Assembly (NCBI RefSeq): GCF_049747295.1
Contig: NZ_JBMHJM010000003.1
Location: 124,001 to 188,000, forward strand
DNA from: Afipia sp049747295
Lineage (GTDB): Bacteria > Pseudomonadota > Alphaproteobacteria > Rhizobiales > Xanthobacteraceae
Direction: 5' to 3'
Length of the DNA stretch: 64,000 bases
In this document: positions 35,272 to 44,719 of the stretch, one piece after another
Position numbering within the stretch: position 1 is the stretch's first letter
Layout of the letters: each line of letters begins with the position of its first letter
Translations under genes and position numbers: made by a program
The notes under the pieces: generated by a model
Told to the model about the DNA's origin: nothing
What the model saw: the letters and a program-made list of their open reading frames with translations, nothing else
Database searches by the model: none

Positions 35272-37764
35272 CTAATACAGGCCGCCAGTCCCGGAACGAA
35301 TGATGGCGCGATCCGCATCGGGCGAGACGCTCAGCGGTCTGCCATCGGCATCCGCAACTCCGATAACCGAATAGTTGTCAGGCGGCGCAGTCCCGGGCTT
35401 GAAGGCTTCGAGGATCGTCCTGCCGGTATCACCCGGCCCTGCCCGCATTCCCGTCTTGGCGTCCACGCGGATGAGCTTGATGCCGGCGGGTACGCGGAAC
35501 GGAACCGCAGGCTTGTCCGCGAGCGCAAGCTTCAGGAAATCCCTCGCGACCGGCGCAGCCAGATGACCGCCCGTACCGCCTCGGCCGAGGTTCCGCGGCT
35601 TGTCGTAACCGATGTAGATCCCCACAACCAGATCCGGCGAGAATCCGATGAACCACGCATCCTTCTCGTCGTTGGTGGTTCCGGTCTTGCCGGCGATCGG
35701 CTTGCCAACGTCGCGGACGACCGTCGCCGTACCGTTTTGCACCACGCTCTCCATCATGGAGGTGATCTGGTACGCAGTCATGGAATCCAGCACCTGCTCA
35801 CGGCGATCCACCAGCGTCGGCTCGGGTTGGTTCTTCCAGCCCTCAGGCGCATCGCAGCCGCGGCACTCACGCTGATCGTGCTTGTAAATCGTATGGCCGT
35901 AGCGGTCCTGGATACGGTCGATCAGCGTGGGCTTCACGCGCTTGCCGCCATTGTCGAACATTGAATATGCCGTGACCATGCGCATGACTGTCGTTTCGCC
36001 CGCGCCGAGCGCGTACGAAAGATAGTTCGGCAGTTCATCGTACACACCGAAGCGTTTGGCGTATTCGGCGATCAACGGCATGCCGACGTCCTGCGCGAGC
36101 CGCACGGTTACCGTATTCAATGACCGGGTGAGCGCATTCCGCAGCGTCGTCGGCCCGTAATATTTTCCCGTCGAATAGTTTTCCGGACGCCACACCCCGA
36201 CGCCCTGCCCCTGATCGATTTCGATCGGCGCGTCGACCACGACCGTCGATGGCGTGTAGCCGTTATCCATCGCCGTCGAATAGACGATCGGCTTGAACGA
36301 CGAGCCCGGCTGACGATAGGCCTGCGTCGCGCGGTTGAACTGGCTCTGATCAAATGAGAAGCCGCCGACCATGGCGAGGACGCGCCCGGTCCATGGGTCC
36401 ATCACGACCATCGCACCGGACACTTCAGGGATCTGCCGGAGCCGGTACTGTCCTTCGACCTTGCTGCCGTCCTTGGCCAGCAATGGATCGACATAGATCA
36501 CATCGCCCGGTGAAAGCACTTGCGTCACATTGGTCGGCGTCTTGAAGCGCGTCGGCCCGGACGCAGCCTTCGCCCACCGAACGCCGTCCAGTGTGATCAG
36601 CCCGGTTTCGCGTGTCTTGAGCACCGCGCCGCCGAGTTCGCGGCCGGGCTGGAATCCAATCCGCGCCGACTGATCACTGGTCTCCAGAACAACGGCCATG
36701 CGCCAGGGCGAGATGTCCGTGAGCGATTTGACGTCGGCGAGCTTTACGCCCCAGTCACCGGTGATATCGATCTTGGACTGCGCGCCGCGCCAGCCTTGCG
36801 CCTCATCGAAGTTAACCAGACCTGCGACCATCGACTTGCGCGCCATGATCTGCAGTTTCGGGTCAAGCGTCGTGCGCACCGACAGGCCGCCCTCGTACAG
36901 CTTCTTTTCGCCATAACGCTCGAAGATGTCGCGACGGACTTCTTCGGCGAAATACTCGCCGGCGAAAATATGCGCTGCATTGCTGCGGTTGGTGACGACC
37001 AGCGGCTCTTTCCGAGCGGCGGCCGCATCAGACTGCTTGATCCAGCCGTTTTCAGCGAGGCGATCGATCACGTAGTTGCGGCGCTCGATTGCGCGATCGC
37101 GGTTACGGACGGGGTGAAGCGCGGCTGGCGCCTTGGGCAAAGCGGCCAGATACGAGGCTTCCGCCACGGTCAGTTCATTGACCGACTTGTCGAAGTAGAC
37201 CAGCGACGCAGCGGCGATGCCATACGCACCGAGACCGAGATAGATTTCGTTCAGATAGAGCTCAAGAATCTTGTCCTTGCTGTAGGTGCGCTCGATGCGC
37301 ATCGCCAGCAGAGCTTCCTTGATCTTGCGGGTGAACGACACTTCGTTGGTCAGCAGGAAGTTCTTCGCAACCTGCTGCGTGATGGTGGATGCGCCTTGCG
37401 GCCGGCGGTTGGAACCGTAGTTCTGCGCATAGAGCAGCGCAGCACGCGCCATGCCGGTGAAATCGATGCCGCCATGCTCGTAGAAATTCTTGTCTTCGGC
37501 CGCCAGGAAGGCGTTGATGACGGACTTCGGAATGGCTTGGATCGGTAAGTAGAGCCGGCGTTCCTTCGAGTATTCGCCGAGCAACGAACCGTCCGAGGCG
37601 TGAACCCGCGTCATGACCGGCGGTTCATAATCCTGAAGCTGCGAATAGTCGGGAAGATCTTTCGAGAAATGCCAGATCAGACCGGCCACACCGGCGACGC
37701 CAACAAGAAAGACGATCGTTCCCGCAGCAAACAAAAAGCCCATAAACCGCAGCAGCAACCGCAT
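35272..37764 (-). CDS. mrcA: Penicillin-binding protein 1A (class A PBP)
   Basis: A bifunctional murein synthase of 830 residues: a short cytoplasmic start, a membrane helix at ~8-32, a glycosyltransferase domain with catalytic E90 (AAEDKNFYEHGG) and STITQQVAKN, and a transpeptidase domain with the active serine in GSSFKP (about residue 488) and KTGTTND near 690. An OB-like insert lies between the domains. It acts in the periplasm on lipid II. Upstream is an amidase gene and downstream prfB; the order amidase-mrcA-prfB is common in this order of bacteria. Confidence 0.95.
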   Translation of the reverse strand: MRLLLRFMGFLFAAGTIVFLVGVAGVAGLIWHFSKDLPDYSQLQDYEPPVMTRVHASDGSLLGEYSKERRLYLPIQAIPKSVINAFLAAEDKNFYEHGGIDFTGMARAALLYAQNYGSNRRPQGASTITQQVAKNFLLTNEVSFTRKIKEALLAMRIERTYSKDKILELYLNEIYLGLGAYGIAAASLVYFDKSVNELTVAEASYLAALPKAPAALHPVRNRDRAIERRNYVIDRLAENGWIKQSDAAAARKEPLVVTNRSNAAHIFAGEYFAEEVRRDIFERYGEKKLYEGGLSVRTTLDPKLQIMARKSMVAGLVNFDEAQGWRGAQSKIDITGDWGVKLADVKSLTDISPWRMAVVLETSDQSARIGFQPGRELGGAVLKTRETGLITLDGVRWAKAASGPTRFKTPTNVTQVLSPGDVIYVDPLLAKDGSKVEGQYRLRQIPEVSGAMVVMDPWTGRVLAMVGGFSFDQSQFNRATQAYRQPGSSFKPIVYSTAMDNGYTPSTVVVDAPIEIDQGQGVGVWRPENYSTGKYYGPTTLRNALTRSLNTVTVRLAQDVGMPLIAEYAKRFGVYDELPNYLSYALGAGETTVMRMVTAYSMFDNGGKRVKPTLIDRIQDRYGHTIYKHDQRECRGCDAPEGWKNQPEPTLVDRREQVLDSMTAYQITSMMESVVQNGTATVVRDVGKPIAGKTGTTNDEKDAWFIGFSPDLVVGIYIGYDKPRNLGRGGTGGHLAAPVARDFLKLALADKPAVPFRVPAGIKLIRVDAKTGMRAGPGDTGRTILEAFKPGTAPPDNYSVIGVADADGRPLSVSPDADRAIIRSGTGGLY

Positions 37765-38110
37765 CTTCAGATTTCCGTTCCAGTGTGCGGCGCTGCCAGC
37801 CGCAGCGCATGGCCGAAAGTGCCTAAACTCGGGATTCGATCAAGATTCGATCCATGAATCTTGCGTGAGAATCTTGCCTGTGAATCGTGTCAGTTTATAT
37901 CGTGCGACCCATTCCCCATGAGTCTTTGGCTTTATGAGTAGTCTATGGCTTTATGAATCCTGCCTGATCAGTCCATCCACGATGGGCCTGCCCTGACTTC
38001 TGCGCGGGGTTATATCATCCCGGGTGAAGCCGTGGGTTGATTCTGCCGGATTTTTATAATGCCGGTGCTGTGGCCAAACTAGGGCTTAGAGTCCGGATTT
38101 CCATGCGATT
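37765..38110. promoter_or_regulatory. Region between the amidase gene and mrcA
   Basis: 346 nt without a credible gene, upstream of mrcA. It contains a tandem 19-bp repeat (37921-37958) and several near-copies of GATTCGATC / GAATCTTG around 37835-37890. I infer that the mrcA promoter is here but could not place it. Confidence 0.4.
37921..37958. repeat. Tandem 19-bp repeat upstream of mrcA
   Basis: AGTCTTTGGCTTTATGAGT (37921-37939) followed directly by AGTCTATGGCTTTATGAAT (37940-37958), 17 of 19 bases identical. Confidence 0.85.
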
Positions 38111-39460
38111 TCAATTTGAAGGGGGATTGGCCGAAACGACACGCTTCCCCAGAAAAGCGTCGACCGCCTGCGCCACGGAACCGACCGTTCGCGACCGCCA
38201 GCTTTCAGAAACGAGATGCTGAAGGTCATCCCTGTTCGACACATAACCCAGTTCAACCAGGACGGAGGGCACGTCATGGGCCTTCAAAACCCGGAAGCCT
38301 GCTGACTTCAGCGGATGCTTGTGCATGCGCGCCACGGATTTCATCTCGTTGGCCAGCATCCGCGCAAATCGATTTGAAAACGTTCGGGTTTCGCGCTGGG
38401 TCAGATCGATCAGAATATCGGCGACGTCGGCCGGCTCTTCCGTCAGATTCACACCGGCGATGGCGTCAGCCTTGTTCTCGGCTTCCGCGAGCTTTTCGGC
38501 TTCGGCGTCAGAGGCTTTATCCGACAGGGTGTAGATGGTCGCACCCTGGGCATCGCCCTCTTTCTTGGGCAACGCATCGGCGTGAATGGAAACAAACAGC
38601 GCGGCCATGTTGTTGCGCGCGATCTTCACCCGGTCACCCAGCGGAATGAAGGTGTCGTCGCTGCGGGTCATGACCACGCGATACTTTCCGGATTTCTCGA
38701 TCCGGTCCCGCAGAGCCAGAGCGAAATCCAGCACCAGCGACTTTTCGGCTTCACCGCTCGGGGCCTGCGTGCCGTTATCAATGCCGCCGTGTCCGGGATC
38801 AATGACAACGACAAGACGGGAATCGGTCGGGGTCATGGCCTTGGTCATCCCAGTGGTATCTGGAACGGCGGGATTCGCGTCTGCATCGGCGAGAATCGCG
38901 GGCCGCAATTGATTCAAGTCCCCGCTTCCGGCCGACGACACCGATGACGCTTTAAATGCGGATGGTTCGACGGCACTCAATTCCAAGACAAGCCGCGCCG
39001 GCTGGTCGTTTGCAGCCTCCATCGCGTAGGCCTTTTCAATTTTCGCCGGCCCCGTCAGATCAAACACCATCCGGGAACCTCCCGGCATCACCAGGCCATA
39101 GCGGAAAGCCCGGATCAGCCCCCGACCCGAACCTCCCACGCCCGTTGGAAGATTGAACGTAACCTGCGGAATATCCAGAACAACCCGATACGGATTGTTC
39201 AGCGTAAAGGCACGCACGTCGATCTTATGATCCAGATCAAGAATAAAGCGCGTCTGTTTATCGTCGCCGGCGATCCGCACGCCAGACGCGATCGGAAAAT
39301 CTTCCGCAACCGAAGGGCGTGGGGACTGAGTTTCGACAGCGCGAGCCGAAGGGAGTGGCGCACACATCCAAAGAACGGCGCATGCACCTGTAATCCCGAG
39401 CAAAACTGAATGATGAACGCGGCTCAACAAGGGATTCCGGTGCCTCCAGAACAGCCTCAT
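38111..39460 (-). CDS. N-acetylmuramoyl-L-alanine amidase (AmiC-type)
   Basis: A periplasmic zinc amidase that removes stem peptides from murein during septum splitting. 449 residues from ATG 39460; a TTG at 39505 would lengthen it. A signal/anchor helix lies at about 17-40, then an AMIN domain (about 55-165: SGVRIAGDDKQTRFILDL), a linker, and the Amidase_3 domain with ligands in VIDPGHGGIDNG, SIHADAL and LVELGYVSN. It is divergent from rne and upstream of mrcA. Neither start has a strong Shine-Dalgarno sequence. Confidence 0.92.
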   Translation of the reverse strand: MRLFWRHRNPLLSRVHHSVLLGITGACAVLWMCAPLPSARAVETQSPRPSVAEDFPIASGVRIAGDDKQTRFILDLDHKIDVRAFTLNNPYRVVLDIPQVTFNLPTGVGGSGRGLIRAFRYGLVMPGGSRMVFDLTGPAKIEKAYAMEAANDQPARLVLELSAVEPSAFKASSVSSAGSGDLNQLRPAILADADANPAVPDTTGMTKAMTPTDSRLVVVIDPGHGGIDNGTQAPSGEAEKSLVLDFALALRDRIEKSGKYRVVMTRSDDTFIPLGDRVKIARNNMAALFVSIHADALPKKEGDAQGATIYTLSDKASDAEAEKLAEAENKADAIAGVNLTEEPADVADILIDLTQRETRTFSNRFARMLANEMKSVARMHKHPLKSAGFRVLKAHDVPSVLVELGYVSNRDDLQHLVSESWRSRTVGSVAQAVDAFLGKRVVSANPPSN

Positions 39461-40123
39461 ATCGCAATAGAACTGGAGGGTTAACCTAACCTTACCGGAT
39501 GGCAAATGATTGTTGCCCAGTGTTGCAGGCCTGTGACGCTTCCCTTGCCAGAGGTGGTTATTCGACGTATGTATGAAGGGCTGACGGTTTAAACTTCCGG
39601 TTGTATCGCGTTCAGCTTTTCGGTGCAGCGCCAGATCTCAGATAGTCTTGAGACTTGAGCGTATTGACCGCTTCCTCCTCGGCCAGCGCAGTGCGCGGTC
39701 GGATGAGTCGGCGGTTCGAAAGCCCGGGCAGCAAATGATGACCGGCCTTCGTCGCCGCAAGGCTACGAAACCTCCCGCCACCGCGCGTGTTTACGCCGCG
39801 TTGGCTCCCACCCAGCGGATCGCTGCTGGCCCCGTTAGCAACAAACAAGGCGGTGCGTTTACCGCCACATAATCAGACGGGCCGACGCTTGATGCGCCAG
39901 ACTGTATTGCCGACCGGGATCTACATCAGGATCTTTGCAACCCCTGCGATGATGCCACGCGAATCCTATCCGCGTCGCTATTCGTTGGCGTTGCGTTCGG
40001 CACGGTGCCTCGGGTTGCGTTTTGGCCTTCCCCTCACCCCCGAATCAGGTGGACCGTCGCGTCACCGGGCTGCGCTGAATGCGTTGGCCGTCACGCGTGC
40101 CATCCGCCGTCATGAGTTTCCAA
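39461..40123 (+). promoter_or_regulatory. Long intergenic/5' leader region of rne
   Basis: A 663-nt divergent region between the amidase gene and rne. Frames in it have no protein-like character. In E. coli rne has a long leader through which RNase E controls its own mRNA; a similar long leader is plausible here. I did not find a clear promoter or a named leader structure. Confidence 0.45.
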
Positions 40124-43100
40124 ATGCCCAACAAAATGTTGATCGATGCCACCCATCCGGAAGAGACCCGGGTGGTCGTGGTGCGCGGCAACCGCGTCGA
40201 AGAATTTGATTTCGAGTCCGCCCAACGCAAACAACTCCGCGGCAACATCTATCTTGCCAAGGTCACGCGGGTAGAACCATCGCTGCAGGCCGCGTTTATC
40301 GAATACGGAGGTAATCGTCACGGCTTCCTCGCCTTCAGCGAAATTCATCCGGACTACTATCAGATCCCGGTTGCAGACCGTCAGGCTCTCATCGAGGCCG
40401 ACGAACGCGCGCATCGCGAAGCTGAAGAAGAGTCGGAAAATCGCTCCAACCGTCGGCGCTCGCGTCATCGCAGTTCGCGGCGACGCAATCATGGCGAGCG
40501 CGTGCAAAGCGACGTCGTCGAGGACAGCAGCGCCGAGCGCGTCGACGCGCAGCAGCAGACAGACGTTGCGCAGGCGGACGAGCACGCCCCCGATCATCTT
40601 TATGAGTCCCACTCCGGTCACGACGGTCATGACCATGATCATCACGAGGCCGAAGCATTCCATCATGACGAGCATGCACATGATGACGAGCATCATCATG
40701 CCGCCCATCACCATGATGAGGAACATCATGATGATGGCAACCACGACGATCATCATGGCGAGCATGCGGCTGAGCAGCAGGCCGAGGCTAACGCGGTCAT
40801 CGAACAGCCGGCTCCCCAGGCTGATCACGATATTCCCGTCGTAGCTGCTACGGATATTCAAGCGACTGAGTCCTCGACTGCTCATGAACAGTCGACACAC
40901 GATGATCACGCTCACGATGATCATGCTCACGATGATCATGCGGATCACGACCCTTCCGACCACGGCGAGCAACCGGTCGCAGAGGTTGCTGCGTTCGGTG
41001 AATCCCGCCAGGACGATTCCCACGCTGACGACGTGGACGGCGAGGACGAGGACGACGAAGAAGGCGAAGAGGAAGTTGTCGAATCAGTCGGCGGTGACGA
41101 TGTCATGGAAGAAGTGCCGGAGCGCGCCTTCCGTCCGCGCCGGCAATACAAGATCCAGGAAGTCATCAAGCGCCGCCAGGTGATGCTGGTTCAGGTCGTC
41201 AAGGAAGAGCGCGGCAACAAAGGCGCGGCGCTGACCACGTACCTGTCGCTCGCCGGCCGTTACGCGGTGCTGATGCCCAATACCGCCCGTGGCGGCGGCA
41301 TCAGCCGCAAGATCACGTCGGCACAGGATCGCAACCGTCTCAAGGATGTGGTGCAGGATCTCGACGTGCCGGAAGGCATGGGGATCATTCTGCGCACCGC
41401 CGGTGCCTCACGCACCAAGCAGGAGATCAAACGCGACTTCGAATACCTCATCCGCATGTGGGAAACCGTCCGTGACATGACGTTGAGGTCGCAGGCGCCG
41501 ACCCTCGTTTATGAAGAAGGTTCGCTGATCAAGCGGTCGCTGCGCGACCTCTACAACAAGGAAATCGACGAGGTGCTGGTGGCCGGCGAGAACGGCTACA
41601 CCGAGGCGCGCGATTTCATGAAGATGCTGATGCCGAGCAATGTCCGCTCGGTGAAGCAATATCGCGACGGCCAGCCGTTGTTCTCGCGCATGGGCGTGGA
41701 GAGCCAGCTGGATGCGATGTTCTCACCGACCGTGACACTGAGGTCCGGCGGCTACATCGTGATCAATCAGACCGAGGCTCTGGTTTCGATCGACGTCAAC
41801 TCGGGGCGATCGACGCGCGAACACCACATCGAAGACACCGCGCTCAAGACCAATCTTGAAGCCGCCGAGGAAGTCGCACGCCAGTTGCGGTTGCGCGATC
41901 TCGCGGGCCTGATCGTCATCGACTTCATCGATATGGACGAGAAGCGCAACAACCGCTCCGTCGAGCGCAAGCTCAGCGATTGCCTGCGGCAGGATCGTGC
42001 GCGCATCCAGGTGGGCCGTATCTCGCACTTCGGGTTGCTGGAGATGTCGCGCCAGCGCATCCGCGCCAGCGTCCTGGAAAGTTCGACCGAGCCCTGCCCG
42101 CATTGCGGCGGCACCGGTCACGTCCGGTCAGTCTCCTCGGTCGCGCTGCAATTGCTGCGTGGCCTCGAGGAAAGCCTGATGAAAGGGCCGACGCACAATC
42201 TCACCGTGCGGACGCGCACCGATGTCGCGCTGTATGTTCTCAACCACAAGCGTGGCCATCTCCGCGATCTGGAGGACGGCTTCAAGGTTGCGCTCGCGGT
42301 GATCGCAGACGGAACGATCAGCGGCCAGCAGTCCTTCGTCATTGACCGTGGCGAAGCGGTCCACACGCTTGAGGCCGCCAAGGCCATCCTCGCGGCTCAG
42401 CTCGCATCCTCTCCTGCGGCGATCGAGGAAACCTACGAGTACGAAGAAGACGAAGTCTTCGAGGCTGAAGCAGAATTCGAAGGTGACGAGGCCGAGGACG
42501 AGGCTGAAACACAATCCGCTGGCGACAGCCAGAACGCGGAAGGTGAAGAAGGTCCGCGCCGGCGGCGACGCCGACGGCGCCGTGGCCGTGGTGGCGAACA
42601 GCGTGAAGGCGCTCAAGCCGGCGAGCGCGGCGAAACGCCGAGCCTCACGCCACAGGATGGCACGACAAGTGACGTCGCTGAGGGCGAGGAAGGTGAAGAC
42701 GACTCGGAGGAGTCGAACGGCGAAGCGCGCGCAGAGCAAGATGCGAACGGTGAGCGCCGTCCGCGACGCCGAGGTCGCCGGGGTGGCCGCCGCCGCCGTG
42801 GCAATCAGGACAACGGCCAACCCGAGAACGGTATCGCGGCGTCCATCGCGGACGATCTCGGTCCGCTGCCGGAGCCTGAATCCAGCGAAGCAGTGGCCGA
42901 CCTGTCATCGGATACTGCCCAGCATGCGGATTCCGAACCGGCCCCGTACACGCCGTCGGAACCGGTCTCACATCACGTTGAGACCAGTGAAGCTCCGAAG
43001 GTTGAAGTGGCACCTCCGTCCGAGCCCGAACCGGAGCCTGAACCCGCGCGACGCAAACGTTCGACGGTCCGGGAGAAGGTAAGTTTTTTCTTCGGCGACT

Positions 43101-43258
43101 CGTCCAAAACGGACGAGGCGCCGGCTCCGACTGAAGAAGCAGTCTCCACGGCTATCACAAGCGAGTCTGCGCCGGCCGCAGCGCCGGAGGCGGACGTCAC
43201 GACCACCGAAACATCCCAGCCTCGCCGCAGCGGATGGTGGTCAAAGCGAAGCGACTAA
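40124..43258 (+). CDS. rne: Ribonuclease E with His/Asp-rich insertion in the S1 domain
   Basis: The central endoribonuclease of mRNA decay and rRNA/tRNA processing. From ATG 40124 (MPNKMLIDATHPEE) it has 1044 residues; ATGs at 40112 and 40079 are alternatives. The S1 domain begins at ~38 but is split by a ~255-residue insertion (about 83-340). The insertion contains a basic stretch, then over 30 histidines among Asp/Glu (about 153-281), then an acidic run. The catalytic core has VSIDVNSG and DFIDMDEKRNN (metal aspartates), and the Zn-link is CPHCGGTGH. The C-terminal part alternates acidic and arginine-rich blocks, as expected for the degradosome scaffold. Confidence 0.96.
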   Translation: MPNKMLIDATHPEETRVVVVRGNRVEEFDFESAQRKQLRGNIYLAKVTRVEPSLQAAFIEYGGNRHGFLAFSEIHPDYYQIPVADRQALIEADERAHREAEEESENRSNRRRSRHRSSRRRNHGERVQSDVVEDSSAERVDAQQQTDVAQADEHAPDHLYESHSGHDGHDHDHHEAEAFHHDEHAHDDEHHHAAHHHDEEHHDDGNHDDHHGEHAAEQQAEANAVIEQPAPQADHDIPVVAATDIQATESSTAHEQSTHDDHAHDDHAHDDHADHDPSDHGEQPVAEVAAFGESRQDDSHADDVDGEDEDDEEGEEEVVESVGGDDVMEEVPERAFRPRRQYKIQEVIKRRQVMLVQVVKEERGNKGAALTTYLSLAGRYAVLMPNTARGGGISRKITSAQDRNRLKDVVQDLDVPEGMGIILRTAGASRTKQEIKRDFEYLIRMWETVRDMTLRSQAPTLVYEEGSLIKRSLRDLYNKEIDEVLVAGENGYTEARDFMKMLMPSNVRSVKQYRDGQPLFSRMGVESQLDAMFSPTVTLRSGGYIVINQTEALVSIDVNSGRSTREHHIEDTALKTNLEAAEEVARQLRLRDLAGLIVIDFIDMDEKRNNRSVERKLSDCLRQDRARIQVGRISHFGLLEMSRQRIRASVLESSTEPCPHCGGTGHVRSVSSVALQLLRGLEESLMKGPTHNLTVRTRTDVALYVLNHKRGHLRDLEDGFKVALAVIADGTISGQQSFVIDRGEAVHTLEAAKAILAAQLASSPAAIEETYEYEEDEVFEAEAEFEGDEAEDEAETQSAGDSQNAEGEEGPRRRRRRRRRGRGGEQREGAQAGERGETPSLTPQDGTTSDVAEGEEGEDDSEESNGEARAEQDANGERRPRRRGRRGGRRRRGNQDNGQPENGIAASIADDLGPLPEPESSEAVADLSSDTAQHADSEPAPYTPSEPVSHHVETSEAPKVEVAPPSEPEPEPEPARRKRSTVREKVSFFFGDSSKTDEAPAPTEEAVSTAITSESAPAAAPEADVTTTETSQPRRSGWWSKRSD
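40898..40942. repeat. Three tandem 15-bp units in the His-rich part of rne
   Basis: CACGATGATCACGCT, CACGATGATCATGCT and CACGATGATCATGCG in direct tandem, in frame, encoding repeats of HDDHA. The preceding His-rich DNA (40600-40760) is also repetitive. Confidence 0.9.
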
Positions 43259-43283
43259 CGCTTAGATTTGCTCAAAACGAAAA

Positions 43284-43314
43284 ACCCGTCCGCTGCGAAG
43301 CGGACGGGTTTTTG
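43284..43314. terminator. Bidirectional intrinsic terminator after rne
   Basis: ACCCGTCCGC (43284-43293), loop TGCGAA, GCGGACGGGT (43300-43309), with A-rich sequence on the left and TTTTT on the right. It serves rne and possibly the convergent aminotransferase. Confidence 0.9.
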
Positions 43315-43385
43315 TTTGAGCCAGTGTGGAAGTTCGGAAGTTCGCTACCGGGTGCGCTGCCTTATGAGGCGAACTTTCAAAGAAT

Positions 43386-44579
43386 TTACCCCTTTGAAAG
43401 CCAGTTCGTGATCCGCGCGACCGCCTCGGCCGTTTCCTGCGTTGAGCGCGCATACGAAAACCGCACGAACGAACGGCCATGGAACGGATCGAAATCCACG
43501 CCCGGTGTCGCTGCGACAAGCGCCTCCTGCAACATCGTCTTGGCAAACTCGAAACTGTCCGACGTGAACTTGGAGACATCCGCGTAAAGATAGAAAGCAC
43601 CATCCGCAGGCAGAAAATCCGACAGGCCTACTTTGGGGAAGCCTTCGATCAGGAGGCGGCGGTTCTCCTCATAGCCATGCTTGATGACGTCCATTTCCGC
43701 ACGGCCGTCAAACGCCGCTTCGGCGGCGATCTGCGACAAGGTCGGCACGGAGATCGACAGGTTTTGCTGCAGCGTTTCAACCGAGCGCACCAGCGGCTCC
43801 GGCACCACCATCCAGCCGACACGCCAACCGGTCATGCAGAAATATTTCGAGAACGAATTGATGATCAGGGCGTCCGGCGAGAGCTGCGCCGCCGTGACGG
43901 CTGGGAACGCGTAATCGAGACCGTGATAGATTTCGTCCGACACGAAGCGAATGCCGGCGCTATCGGCAGCCGCGATCAGATCAGCCAGGGCCTCACGCGT
44001 CATCATGGTCCCGGTCGGGTTGGCCGGGCTTGCGACCAGCACACCTTTCAGCGGCGTCTTGCGGTGCGCTTCAAGCAGCATCTCGCCAGTCAGCGCATGA
44101 CGGGTATCGCGTGTGGTCTCGATCAGCACCGGCTCGCAGCCAAGCGCGCTCAGGATGTGCCGGTATGGCGGATATCCAGGGGCCGTAATGGCGACCCTGT
44201 CCCCCGGCTCGAACATCGCGAGAAATCCGAGTACGAAAGCTCCCGAAGAGCCGGTCGTGACGACAATGCGCGCGGGGTTGATGTCTTGATTATAGGTCTC
44301 GCGGTAATGGCGGGCGATCCGTTGCCGCAGCGACGGGATCCCGACCGCAGCGGTATAGTCAATCTTCCCGATCTCGAGTGCGGCATGAGCCGCGGCGATG
44401 GCCGTTTTCGGGGCCGGTGCGGCCGGTTGTCCCACCTCCATGTGAATCACATGACCGCCCTCGGCCTCGATCCGGGCCGCGGCAGCCATCACATCCATCA
44501 CCATGAATGGCGGAACATTCCCTCGCCCGGATGGCGCCAAAATGTTTTTTACCTTGTCTCTCAGCGTCACATCGAGCAT
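43386..44579 (-). CDS. PLP-dependent aminotransferase, class I/II
   Basis: 397 residues of fold type I. It contains the family's HVIHMEVGQPAAPAP near the start of the domain, the PLP site NSFSKYFCMTGWRVGW and a C-terminal SFVRFSYARS with the substrate-binding arginine. The substrate is unknown; the family includes aspartate and aromatic aminotransferases. It is convergent with rne and divergent from the M48 protease gene. A start at an internal methionine (FMVMDVM) is less likely because the preceding residues resemble relatives. Confidence 0.87.
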   Translation of the reverse strand: MLDVTLRDKVKNILAPSGRGNVPPFMVMDVMAAAARIEAEGGHVIHMEVGQPAAPAPKTAIAAAHAALEIGKIDYTAAVGIPSLRQRIARHYRETYNQDINPARIVVTTGSSGAFVLGFLAMFEPGDRVAITAPGYPPYRHILSALGCEPVLIETTRDTRHALTGEMLLEAHRKTPLKGVLVASPANPTGTMMTREALADLIAAADSAGIRFVSDEIYHGLDYAFPAVTAAQLSPDALIINSFSKYFCMTGWRVGWMVVPEPLVRSVETLQQNLSISVPTLSQIAAEAAFDGRAEMDVIKHGYEENRRLLIEGFPKVGLSDFLPADGAFYLYADVSKFTSDSFEFAKTMLQEALVAATPGVDFDPFHGRSFVRFSYARSTQETAEAVARITNWLSKG

Positions 44580-44719
44580 GGAAATCTGCTATTCCTCATG
44601 GAACGGCAATGCCCCGTTCCTGCCGCATTCGACCGTTTGTTTGACCATGATTTTTAGCATCCTACAGGTCGCGGCTCCATTGCCAAACGTGCAAGACTGC
44701 CAGATGTCGTCAGCCAACC

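Noticed and set aside
39787..40209. 140-residue ORF in the rne leader
   Set aside because: It overlaps the rne start in another frame, lacks a ribosome site and has no protein-like composition.
40600..40942. CRISPR-like tandem repeats
   Set aside because: The units are 15 bp without spacers, in frame, and encode the His/Asp repeats of RNase E.
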